In this document: positions 1-7,336 of the stretch, piece after piece
Layout of the letters: the number at the start of each line of letters is the position of its first letter
Numbering within the stretch: position 1 is the stretch's first letter
NCBI GenBank assembly: GCA_016256075.1
Contig: SDVU01000627.1
Location: 1 to 11,770, forward strand
Reading direction: 5' to 3'
Length of the DNA stretch: 11,770 bases
DNA from: Dictyocoela muelleri
Taxonomy: Eukaryota; Microsporidia
The notes under the pieces: generated by a model
Databases searched by the model: none
The model's input: only the letters and a program-made list of their open reading frames with translations
Told to the model about the DNA's origin: nothing
Position numbers and translations under genes: made by a program

Positions 1-284
1 TGCAAAAATTGGTAATATTACACAATATTCAATATAATTAAAGTTGAAATAGTTTATTTATTCTAAAAAAATATATAGGGAGTAAATAGACCTGACGCAA
101 ATATGGAGGTGAGGTAAATGTATTTGTTCTAAGTCTCCTTGAAGTTATAAAGTTTTTAGTTAAAAATTAAAAAATGTGTGATTAATTTGTTTTTTTTTTA
201 AAAATTAATTTTATTATTCATGACCCCCTACCTTGGCTGTGGGCAGTTACACAGCCTTGCACCACCTTTCTTTATATACATCTA
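1..284. other. Left edge: AT-rich, probable eroded 3' end of the outer transposon
   Basis: It follows the last recognisable transposase codons (minus strand, stop at 282-284). It contains one less AT-rich patch (about 227-262, GACCCCCTACCTTGGCTGTG) but no terminal repeat and no open frame of interest. Confidence 0.4.
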
Positions 285-424
285 ATTTATTGAATAGATT
301 AGTTCTTCTAAATCACCATTTAAATTATCAGCCAAATCATATTTGTTTCTTCAATCCCAAATAATGGAGATTTTCTAAAGTAGTGAACAATTGTTGTTAC
401 TTCGACTTCATTACAAGCAATATA

Positions 425-800
425 CAGTGAACCCCGGATAATAGGCATCCCGGATAATCAGCATCACAGATAATCGGCATCACGGATAATCGGCACCCCG
501 GATAATTGGCATTTTTACATTTTTAAGTTTTAAATTAGACCTGCATTTTTTGTTAAATTCGTGTCTTTCTAGAAAATCGACACAATTCCGGAAAATCGAC
601 ACTCTTTTTTACAAAGTATTTCATTTTATTGACACCACATTACATTATTATTGCCAAAACATTTCATTTTATAGACACCACATTGTATTTTATTATCACC
701 ACATTGCATTTTTTGGGAACTATCCTGCAATTTTTCTGCCACCACCTTTTTTATTGACACCATCTTTTAATCTTATTGACACGACATTTTATCTTACTTT
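425..800 (+). repeat. Tandem array of an 18-bp CCGGATAATCGGCA unit, fading into decayed units
   Basis: From 425 to about 514 five units follow in register (GGATAATaGGCA, GGATAATcaGCA, aGATAATCGGCA, GGATAATCGGCA, GGATAATtGGCA). From about 570 to 800 a looser series continues: gAAAATCGACAC twice, then several CATTTTATTGACACCACATT-like units. The second part looks like the same repeat, older or diverged. The weak open frame across this stretch (550-930) is a by-product of the repeats and begins at TTG. Confidence 0.7.
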
Positions 801-1165
801 ATTTAATGCTAGAATTTTACAAAACCGAAAAGAAAATCTCACACCTTCGTTTTTTTTACAGAGTAATTACAAAGAATTGCACCGAAAGCTGCAAAAGATC
901 CGAAAAAAGCATTACAATTTTAATCTATAAAATAAATAGCGTACAAACAATTTAAGCTTTGGATCATGAATATATAACTGTTCACTATGTTTTGATTAAT
1001 GTGTCGCCGTCTTATTTTCACTCTCAAAGAGCTATTATGTTCTATTTTCAATTACACCAACTCGTCTTTTATAGGGGCTTTTCATAGTTATAGGGAATAT
1101 TTTTCAATGTTATAGACCCTTCAAGCGTGTATACACATTTTTATAGAGTTATAGACACATTTAGA

Positions 1166-1632
1166 GACAGATAGCTTAGTGGTTAACACTCTTGAATGTA
1201 AATTTTAAGTATCGAGGTTCGAATTCTGCTGACGTTCCTCTTTAATAAAAAATGAGGTGATGACATAAGCGTTCAAAAACTATATAATTATAGTATAATA
1301 TACAGTTGTTCCAGTGTGGCATAGCTGATTAAGACCTGGTCTAATATGACAATGAAGCAGAAGGGACTATCTTAGGTGTGGTGATGAGTGTGGTGATGAG
1401 TGTGGCGACCCATCTCGACAAAAATTAGTATAATTAAATATTCATGAAAGGTTACTAATTTATGTATCCTGTTGAGTCATTGATATAACGAGAATTGCGT
1501 ATACATCTGGGCTTTTGGGCAGTTTAGAAGTAACGTATTATTCGAAAACCAAGATCAAAAGGTCATAGACCTCGGTAGGAGACAAATTTTCGGGTTGCCA
1601 GCTATGGATGTTGTCAACATGTAATATTTATT
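1166..1632 (+). repeat. tRNA-derived SINE, most complete copy (S1)
   Basis: Polymerase III promoter: box A TAGCTTAGTGG at 1172-1182 and box B GGTTCGAATTC at 1216-1226, at tRNA-like spacing. The stems do not pair, so this is not a working tRNA gene. A body follows with GTTGTTCCAGTGTGG, GACCTGGTCTAATATGACA and ATTCATGAAAGGTTACTAAT, all found again in S4 (8967-9320) and in part in S3. The last ~110 nt (about 1522-1632), with ATGGATGTTGTCAACATG, match the inverted copy at the window end. The tail TAATATTTATTA looks like a decayed (TA)n. Upstream, 1058-1165 also resembles the 5' flank of S3, so the family may begin further left. It lies inside the inner transposon. Confidence 0.75.
1376..1408 (+). 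repeat. 12-bp tandem repeat inside SINE S1
   Basis: GTGTGGTGATGA occurs twice, then a third partial unit GTGTGGCGA. S3 has GTGTGGCGATGAGTGTGG at the same place and S4 a decayed form, so the unit number varies between copies of the family. Confidence 0.7.
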
Positions 1633-1654
1633 AAAGAATCTTCAGAATCTGTCG

Positions 1655-1870
1655 ATGGCGACGAATCGGCAAAATCAAAAGGCTTCCCGCATATCAAACT
1701 TTATCAGAACTAAAAAATACCTGATTCACATAAATTCTATTTATGATATAATTATAAACGACGAGAATATTACCAAAGAAGTTTTGCATAGCATCTCTAA
1801 CTCAAAAAATTATCTTCACAAACAGCAAGTGGCTCAATCTAATTCTGAAGATTTTATAAAATGCGTTTAA
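1655..1870 (+). pseudogene. C-terminal remnant of the inner element's transposase
   Basis: 71 codons, ending 40 bp before the right terminal repeats. The stretch DENITKEVLHSISNSKNYL followed by HKQQ matches the C-terminal pattern of Tigger/CENP-B transposases (a short acidic lead, then 'ITxxEALxxLxxLxxYLxQQ'). The part before it (ATNRQNQKASRISNFI) is not informative. The rest of the gene is missing: upstream lies the SINE copy, and no HTH or DDE motif is seen between 515 and 1060. The ATG at 1655 is probably internal, not a real start. Confidence 0.5.
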
Positions 1871-1910
1871 TAAAAATTAAATTTTAATATTTTTTTAAAA
1901 GAAATTTATA

Positions 1911-2022
1911 TAATCGGCACAAATACCCCAGTAAAATCGGCATACCCTGGGATATTTGGCACAAAATCAAATCTTCTTGAAAATTTGGTCGCTAAAGTGT
2001 GCCGAATTTCATGGGTTCATAT
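1911..2022 (+). repeat. Right-end repeat cluster of the inner transposon
   Basis: AATCGGCAC, AATCGGCAT and TATTTGGCAC follow at about 20-bp steps. Then comes an inverted GTGCCGAATT and the terminal GGGTTCA. The copies are more eroded than at the left end. They start about 40 bp after the stop codon of the transposase remnant, the usual spacing for such elements. Confidence 0.6.
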
Positions 2023-3121
2023 ATATATAATATTTTGAAACCGAAATTCAATTATTTTTTATGCATTAATTATAGATAAGTCTTCTGTATATTTTATCAA
2101 ATAATTAATATGTCGATTTAAAAACTTTATAAATTTACGCTTAAAAAATCTAATAATTTTAAGATCAATAGGTTTGTCAACTCCAGATGTATTAAGCAGA
2201 AGAAACACAGTTTTTATGTGACTTAGGTATCTAAAACCTCATGCACGAGACAGTTTTCTATGTGAAACAATATTTGTCTAGCTTTAGATTTCCTTTTGAG
2301 CATCTAATTTTCCTAAATAGCTCTTGAAGATCGAACTGGTCACCCAACTTTTTGTGAATGTGTATAATCTACAAATAATAATGTAATAAAATAAACCGAG
2401 GATTCTGGTTTTGTTGCGTTTTTAATTACAAGTGGGATTAGTTCCTCGCTTCAGCTGAAATCATAAATGATGTTGTAATTCTAATCAAGTGTTTTTTAAA
2501 TCATTTTATTGGAGCAGACGAGATGCTTTTTGCAGATGTCATTCAATAATACAGATGGTTTTATCTATATTTTATCTCTTTTTATGTAATCTTTTAAAAT
2601 AACCTTAATTCCCTTGATTGAATTTTCACACTCGTCTAAGTTAACTTCTATTATTTCACCTGCGATATTGTATGATTAAACCCATTTATATTTTTAAATC
2701 ACCACAATGTTACTTTATATAAATTAAAATTCTCAATACCCTATTCTTTGATATAATATTGCGGCCTTTTGGTTGATTAAATCACCATTGATTGGATTCT
2801 TTCGCCTCCTGGATATTTTTCCACATTTTTATACCCTCTTCTATATCCTTAAATTTTTCAACTGTAATCTTTTTAGCATTATTATTGGAATGCTTCAAGA
2901 ACTTAGTAATAATAAGATTTTTATTTAGAAAAATATTTCTAAAAGTGGCTTTCTTTATGTTTGGATTAATTGTAAATTCAAAAATATTTTTCAGATCTAC
3001 AAAGATCTCGCGAGGATTTTTTATATATAAGATAATTTTGTATTTATGTTTTGAAGATAATGTACTCCCTCATATTTTAGGGGTATTTTTTAAAAAGCAT
3101 TCAATTTTTAAAAATTAAAAC

Positions 3122-3271
3122 ACAGGCCGATTATCCGGAATTGTGTCAATTTCATAAAAAGGCACAAATTTAACGATAAAATTCATAAAAATTGATCTAA
3201 CAAACGTAAAAATGCCGATTATCCAGTGGAGTGAGGATTATCCGGGGGTGCCGATTATCCGGATTTCTCAG
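3122..3271 (-). repeat. Terminal/subterminal repeats of the outer transposon (right end)
   Basis: Four copies of the ATTATCC core (GGATAAT on the minus strand) occur: CCGATTATCCGGAA at 3127, GCCGATTATCC near 3213, GGATTATCC near 3235 and GCCGATTATCCGGA at 3250. They are likely transposase binding sites, on the model of the repeated subterminal sites of Tigger-like elements. The unit is the same as in the inner element, so the two elements belong to one family or close relatives. Confidence 0.75.
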
Positions 3272-3394
3272 TATTTAAAAGAAAATCTAGATTTGTAATA
3301 TAAAGTTATTTCAGAAATGCTAGATAACTAATCTAAAAATATATTTGAATATTGTTTATTCGAAACAATAAATATTGTTTTTGTTTTAATTAAA

Positions 3395-3466
3395 AAAGTT
3401 CGATTTTCTAAGAAGTTTAATTTTTGTTAGACCTTTTTCCAAAAATTGTTTAAAAAATCGAACTTT
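3395..3466. repeat. Small hairpin repeat with 13-bp arms (AAAGTTCGATTTT)
   Basis: AAAGTTCGATTTT at 3395-3407 pairs exactly with AAAATCGAACTTT at 3454-3466, and TTTAA-rich sequence extends the pairing loosely inward. On the minus strand the outer edge reads TACAGTAAAGTTCG, a TA-flanked CAGTA start like a pogo or mariner-type terminus. It could be a tiny MITE relic. Confidence 0.45.
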
Positions 3467-4066
3467 ACTGTATAATGAGTTTTAAATAATTTTTAACTAC
3501 ATTAAAAATATTTATGAATATTATCATTTCATTAATTCGAGACTTTTTGTTTCATTTTAAATATGTTTCTGAAAGTCGCTGATAATTTTTAATCATAAAA
3601 AATTTACGTTAGAAACTGGATCCCCAATCGACAATACAAATAATATTTTTGAATCGTCATTTTGTTCTTTCTATAAATTAAATGTTGCTTTTAATTATTA
3701 ATTTCAATTTTTTTTTTCATTGATTAATGAAACTGACTTAAAAATTCTAAAAAATCGTTGTTACAAAAAATTCATATCAAAATTTTTGATCATTTTTCAA
3801 AAAAGTTATTTACATGATAATTCTGAAACTCTACTTTTTTGAATAAGAAGGCTATCAAATATTATAAGTTTAGTATTATTAAGCTTTAAAAAGATTATTT
3901 TTAATTAATCTTCGATATCTTTTAAATAAATCTTTAACAATATTTGATATTTTTTTGCAACCGCTTATTCAACTCTTTTATAATTATCAATCCGTATTCA
4001 AAAAAATCATCTCCTAATTGACCAATTAATCAAAAAAATTTAGAACTCCTTTTTGTTAATTCGTCA

Positions 4067-4069
4067 CCC
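4067..4069 (+). promoter_or_regulatory. Possible CCC transcription-start motif upstream of PFK
   Basis: CACCCG lies 33 nt before the chosen ATG in otherwise very AT-rich DNA. It is farther from the start codon than the CCCC of the other two genes, so it is a weaker candidate for the microsporidian CCC-type signal. Confidence 0.3.
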
Positions 4070-4101
4070 GCAGAATAAAAGCGAAGGTGAAAATTTTTCA
4101 A

Positions 4102-6558
4102 ATGGAACTGAAAGTGAAGGAACTTGTTTTAAAAGGTAAAATTACAAAACAGACTGAAGAAATTTACAGTAAACTTGGACTTGAAATAGAAAGTAGTTCT
4201 GAAATGATAAAAATAAAAAGTACAATTTCATCTACAATTAAGGGAGTTAACCATGCAATTCATATTGAGTTAAATGCACTTTCTGTGCTGAACAGAGTTA
4301 TTGAAGAAGGTTTTTGTCGATATTCTGAAGAGAACAGCATGCCACTTGAAATGATGGATGATCTGGGGAATAAGATTTTTGTTTATTTTAATCCAAAGAA
4401 ATCAGTTAAGCGAATTGCAATTCTTACGAGTGGTGGCGATAGTCCTGGAATGAATAGTGCTATTAGAGCTGCAGTGAGAACAGCCATGAAGTGGGGTTCA
4501 ACGGTATATGGTGTTTATTCTGGTTATGAAGGATTGATCAAGGATAATATTGAGGAGTTTATGTGGAATGATGTTGAGGGTCATAATGCAAGTGGTGGGA
4601 CTTTTCTTTATTCAGCGCGCAGTAAAAGTTTTTTTACTTCCGAGGGAAGACGTAGAGCTGTTTACAATTTAGCAAAGCGTGGAATTGAGGGTCTGATTGT
4701 TTTAGGAGGTGATGGAAGTTTACGCGGAGCTTCTATTTTCCAACGAGAATTTAAAGACCATCTGAGGGAACTGATCAAAAGTGGTGAGCTAACATGTTGT
4801 GTCTACAATATTAGGATTGTTTGTATTCCAGCGAGCATCGACAACGACATTCCCTTTGCTGACACCATTATCGGTGCAGATACTGCTCTTCATAGAGTTG
4901 TTGAGTGTCTTGATAACCTCATGACAACGATGGAGTCACATTGTAGATCGTTTGTTGTTGAGGTAATGGGCCGGAAATGTGGATTTATTGCGCTCATGTC
5001 GAGCATTGCAACCGGTGCTGACTTTCTTTTCATTCCAGAATCACCTGTTTTCGAATGGAAAAAGTCTTTAATTCGTTCAATTAAGAGAGCCAGAGAATTA
5101 GGAAAAAGAGGAATTTTTGTTATTTTGGCTGAAGGTGCTGTAGATATCAACGGGAATCAGATTCTTCCAAATGCAGTGAAACAGTTGATAATCGAAGAAA
5201 CTCAAATAGAGACACGAATTTTAACTTTAGGTCACTTGCAACGTGGTGGCACACCATCTGCTCATGATAGAATTTTAGCTACTATCTCTGGTTGCAAAGC
5301 CGTTGAATGTCTTTTTACCAATGATGAAGAAACGCCTTTGCTAGTCTGTATCAACAATGGCGAGTATAAAGTCATCGAACTGGAAAAAATAATCCGAAAA
5401 GCTGAAGAAATCTCACGACTTCAGGATGCACGAAAATATGACTTGATCAAAGAAAGCCGAGGAATTTTTTTCAATCGCTGCCACCAGTACAGTGAAAGCT
5501 ACTGTATGACTACTACCTCGACAGCAAAGATAAAAAAGAGAATCGCAATAATTCACCATGGAAGTATTGCAAGCGGTGTTAATACGGCAGTAGATGCATT
5601 TGTTCATTATGGAAAAATTTGTGATCTTGACGTTCTCGTTATTTCCGATGGATTCAGTGGTTTAGTGAATGACCAAGTTACTCGCCCCAAGTTTTATGAC
5701 TACAAATCAGAAATGAAGAAAAGTGGCTCGATAATCGGGTCTACGTCTGATTTTTTTGACTTAAAATTGATTGTACAAAAAATTAAGCAACACAATATCG
5801 AAGCCTTAATTGTCCTTGGTGATGAAAAGTCAATGATCAGAATTTCAGAAATTGCAGATGCGACAAATATTGATGTTATTTTGATACCGTCCTCGATTGC
5901 AAATAATATACCAGGGACGGATATTTCTATTGGTAGTGATACTGCTTTGAATACGATCACTAAATCTTGTGACTTGCTCAAGTCTAGTAGCAGCTCAATA
6001 TCACGATGTATCTTTGTGGTTGAAGTTCAGGGTGGAAATTGTGGATACTTGGCTTTGATGTCGGGGATTGCAGCTGGTGCCTTTGAATCATTTATCCCAG
6101 AAAGAAGGTACATGATTGGCCATTTATCTGAAATAGCACAGAGGCTACGAATTAAATTTAACCAAGGGCAAAAACAGGGTACCTTATTATTGAGAAACGA
6201 AAATACTTTCGAAAAAATAACTACAGACGCATTCTCGAAGCTGATTATGACAGATTCTGATGGTTTATTTAAAACTAAATATTGCGTGCTTGGTCACCTA
6301 CAACGAGGAGATATTCCCAGTCCAATTGATAGAATTAATTCAACGATTCTTGCTATCAAGGCTATCGATATTTTGACAGAAAACGATTCTGAAAATATTG
6401 TTACCTCAAAAAATATTATTGGCGTTATTGGTGTTCAGGGTCAAAGAATTATTTTTACTGAAATTCGGGATATTATGAAATGCTTCGATGAGAAAAATAT
6501 GAGGGATAAAAAGCCGAAATGGTTAGAATATTCGGGAATTTGTAGATCTATTGAATAA
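4102..6558 (+). CDS. PFK: ATP-dependent 6-phosphofructokinase, fungal-type two-half protein
   Basis: Phosphorylates fructose 6-phosphate with ATP, the committed step of glycolysis, in the cytosol. I chose the ATG at 4102 (818 aa); an in-frame GTG at 4087 is an unlikely start in a eukaryote. Residues 1-100 form a short N-terminal extension ending in a DDLGNKIFV stretch that resembles the end of the glyoxalase-like domain of fungal enzymes, which is about twice as long there. The catalytic half (about 102-405) is complete: TSGGDSPGMN (109-118), GGDGS (202-206), SIDND with the catalytic Asp (245-249), EVMGR (287-291), AEGA (343-346) and LGHLQRGGTPSAHDR (376-390). A linker leads to the second half (about 477-800), where the glycine motif is HHGSIASGVN, GGDGS has become GDEKS (573-577), and SIDND is replaced by SSIANNIPGTD (597-607). 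EVQGGNCGYLAL and LGHLQRGDIPSPIDR remain. Loss of catalytic residues in the second half is normal for eukaryotic enzymes, where it is an allosteric half. No intron is visible. Family identity is near certain; the fungal affinity is inferred from DSPGMN and ATGAD-type motifs. Confidence 0.97.
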   Translation: MELKVKELVLKGKITKQTEEIYSKLGLEIESSSEMIKIKSTISSTIKGVNHAIHIELNALSVLNRVIEEGFCRYSEENSMPLEMMDDLGNKIFVYFNPKKSVKRIAILTSGGDSPGMNSAIRAAVRTAMKWGSTVYGVYSGYEGLIKDNIEEFMWNDVEGHNASGGTFLYSARSKSFFTSEGRRRAVYNLAKRGIEGLIVLGGDGSLRGASIFQREFKDHLRELIKSGELTCCVYNIRIVCIPASIDNDIPFADTIIGADTALHRVVECLDNLMTTMESHCRSFVVEVMGRKCGFIALMSSIATGADFLFIPESPVFEWKKSLIRSIKRARELGKRGIFVILAEGAVDINGNQILPNAVKQLIIEETQIETRILTLGHLQRGGTPSAHDRILATISGCKAVECLFTNDEETPLLVCINNGEYKVIELEKIIRKAEEISRLQDARKYDLIKESRGIFFNRCHQYSESYCMTTTSTAKIKKRIAIIHHGSIASGVNTAVDAFVHYGKICDLDVLVISDGFSGLVNDQVTRPKFYDYKSEMKKSGSIIGSTSDFFDLKLIVQKIKQHNIEALIVLGDEKSMIRISEIADATNIDVILIPSSIANNIPGTDISIGSDTALNTITKSCDLLKSSSSSISRCIFVVEVQGGNCGYLALMSGIAAGAFESFIPERRYMIGHLSEIAQRLRIKFNQGQKQGTLLLRNENTFEKITTDAFSKLIMTDSDGLFKTKYCVLGHLQRGDIPSPIDRINSTILAIKAIDILTENDSENIVTSKNIIGVIGVQGQRIIFTEIRDIMKCFDEKNMRDKKPKWLEYSGICRSIE

Positions 6559-6559
6559 A
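6554..6559 (+). terminator. AATAAA poly(A) signal overlapping the PFK stop codon
   Basis: The last codons read ATT GAA TAA A, so AATAAA spans the stop at 6556-6558. This suggests a very short 3' UTR, as in compact microsporidian genes. A second AAATAAA lies near 6592 and could serve instead. Confidence 0.5.
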
Positions 6560-6654
6560 TTATTATTACTTAATTTAGTAGAAATTTTAAAAATAAATTT
6601 TTTAGTCAAAATTTAATTTAAAAATAACAAAAATTCAAGATAATTTTTTTCAGC

Positions 6655-6660
6655 TTTATT
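6655..6660 (-). terminator. AATAAA poly(A) signal overlapping the beta-2 stop codon
   Basis: On the minus strand the gene ends ATT GAA TAA AGC, so AATAAA covers the stop codon, just as in the convergent PFK gene. Both transcripts probably end within the 97-bp gap or overlap each other. Confidence 0.5.
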
Positions 6661-7336
6661 CAATTAAAAATTTAAAAACATCTTCTTTTTTGATTTCTAC
6701 AGAATCAGGTGAAAACTTTTCAAATTCCGGCTTTCTTGATGTCTCTACATTAACGAAATTCTTTTTATATTCAACAGTATCACTGATCACAACCATATCA
6801 ACAGATGATCCTGAATATAAATCATTTAAAATCCCTGCTTTGATAGCCTCTACACCTAATGAGCATGCTTCTTCAAATCCAAGACCAACTTTATACTTCG
6901 ATTCAAGAACAGACATTGCAGCCAATGAACCAGACCCCATGCTATTATAATAAGATTCAGAAACATACCCATTAGGACTTATAGACACCAAATGATAACC
7001 ATCACTATCCTTTCCTCCCAGAATCAATGCCGCGCCTATATTACCTTGATACTGAAATAATCTGTTTCTCAAAAAGCAAATGGCATGTTTAACTGAGGCG
7101 TCTCTGTGAAACCGTCTTTCAAAAACTTTCAATTCTCTTGACGCCTTAAGAGTCATTCTTTCTGTGTCTGCAGCTGTTCCAGCACCACAACAATAAATTT
7201 TATCGGTTATTTTGTGAATTTTATCACAGTTTTTGTCAGCAACGATGCTCCCGTTAGTTGCACGTGTATCGGCACAAAGAATTATTCCAGTGTCGTAACG
7301 TAGCCCTACAATTGTTGTCCCAGTTTTGATAATCAT
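6656..7336 (-). CDS. PUP1: 20S proteasome beta-2 subunit (trypsin-like activity)
   Basis: Catalytic N-terminal-nucleophile threonine protease of the 20S core, cutting after basic residues; acts in cytosol and nucleus. The protein has 226 aa. G6-T7 with TTIVG marks the self-cleavage site, so T7 is mature Thr1. In mature numbering the active-site set is all present: Asp17 (D23), Arg19 (R25), Lys33 (K39), Ser129 (S135), Asp166 (D172) and Ser169 (S175). Gly45 (G51) and Glu53 (E59, in AGTAADTE) are the S1-pocket pattern of beta-2 rather than beta-1 or beta-5, and VADKNC, YQGNIGA and GSGSLAAMSVLES are beta-2-like. The C-terminal tail of about 40 residues fits the arm that beta-2 wraps round beta-3. 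The propeptide is only six residues, against about 29 in yeast Pup1. The start is fixed by CCCC one base before the ATG; there is no intron. It converges on PFK with 97 bp between stops. Confidence 0.96.
   Translation of the reverse strand: MIIKTGTTIVGLRYDTGIILCADTRATNGSIVADKNCDKIHKITDKIYCCGAGTAADTERMTLKASRELKVFERRFHRDASVKHAICFLRNRLFQYQGNIGAALILGGKDSDGYHLVSISPNGYVSESYYNSMGSGSLAAMSVLESKYKVGLGFEEACSLGVEAIKAGILNDLYSGSSVDMVVISDTVEYKKNFVNVETSRKPEFEKFSPDSVEIKKEDVFKFLIE

Larger units (their letters stand above)
425..2022 (+). mobile_element. Pogo/Tigger-like DNA transposon inserted in the outer one (inner element, P1)
   Basis: The left end is CAGTGAACCCCGGATAAT at 425 next to TA (423-424). The right end, read on the minus strand from about 2022, is ATATGAACCCATGAAATTCG; it shares TGAACCC, then nine bases of looser match, then GGCA at the same spacing. 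TA-rich flanks fit the TA target of the superfamily. The outer element's coding sequence runs cleanly up to both ends (FQNIIYI on one side, ACNEVEVTT on the other), which fixes the boundaries independently. The element is about 1.6 kb, of which about 0.5 kb is an inserted SINE. Only the 3' end of a transposase gene is left, so it is an internally deleted, non-autonomous copy. The exact right end is uncertain by two or three bases because of the TATATATA run. Confidence 0.78.
285..3069 (-). pseudogene. Broken Tigger/pogo-like transposase gene (CENP-B HTH plus DDE), split by an insertion
   Basis: Minus-strand translation gives ordered family fragments. (1) 3069-2782 is open for 95 codons without an ATG at its head and reads as a CENP-B-type DNA-binding region: YKIILYIKNP, then NKNLIITKFLKHSNN, then KFKDIEEGIKMWKNIQEA, which matches the usual FPELEEALxxW helix. 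(2) 2786-2736, another frame: GDLINQKAAILYQRIGY, the usual 'eKA' segment. (3) 2666-2568: IAGEIIEVNLDECE...LKDYIKRDKI, the stretch before the first Asp; stop at 2565. (4) 2367-2287: KSWVTSSIFKSYLGKLDAQ, the 'W-M-T-x-x-I-F' segment between the first two Asp; stop at 2284. (5) 2238-2062: HIKTVFLLLNTSGVDKPIDL with IIRFFKRKFIKF after it, the 'LPPNTTSLLQPLDxGII' block with the third Asp; stop at 2059. (6) 421-341: IACNEVEVTTIVHYFRKSPL, the 'AWneVspttIxNCFRKaG' block, then a shifted frame at 347-285. Several stops and frameshifts make it a pseudogene. Confidence 0.82.
285..3271 (-). mobile_element. Decayed pogo/Tigger-like DNA transposon (outer element, P2)
   Basis: The right end is at 3271, flanked by TA at 3272-3273. 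Read inward on the minus strand it is CTGAGAAATCCGGATAATCG, followed by two more GGATAAT units, which is the style of Tigger/Jerky-like termini. Inside, in the same direction, pieces of a CENP-B/DDE transposase follow in the correct order from 3069 to about 2025. They resume at 421-285 on the far side of the inserted element at 425-2022. The left terminus is not found: 1-284 contains no GGATAATCGGCA, so that end is eroded or outside the window. With the insert removed, the part seen is about 1.4 kb, a plausible size for one pogo-like unit. It is dead by decay of its gene. Confidence 0.8.
3272..4101. other. AT-rich intergenic region before PFK
   Basis: Apart from the hairpin at 3395-3466, a short inverted repeat around 3349-3377 (ATTGTTT...AAACAAT) and the CCC near 4067, I see nothing recognisable: no gene, RNA or repeat shared with the rest of the window. 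It must contain the PFK promoter. Confidence 0.6.

Noticed and set aside
550-930. 126-codon plus-strand open frame starting at TTG
   Set aside because: It spans the decayed terminal repeats of the inner transposon; the protein is repeat-derived (HH-F-Y runs), has no ATG start and no family features.
1166-1240. Functional tRNA gene
   Set aside because: Box A and box B are good, but the acceptor and T stems do not pair, and the same head is repeated with a shared SINE body; the same holds at 7613 and 9000.
2792-3118. 108-codon plus-strand frame with hydrophobic runs
   Set aside because: It is the antisense shadow of the CENP-B-like region of the minus-strand transposase relic; its start is TTG and its hydrophobicity comes from antisense Lys/Asn codons.
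4087-4101. GTG start for PFK giving five extra residues
   Set aside because: Eukaryotic initiation at GTG is unlikely and an ATG in CAAATGG context follows 15 bp later.
4890-5981. Minus-strand open frames inside PFK
   Set aside because: They are complementary-strand shadows of a strongly conserved gene. The same applies to 6690-6950 (+) over beta-2 and 9628-9813 (-) over uS11.
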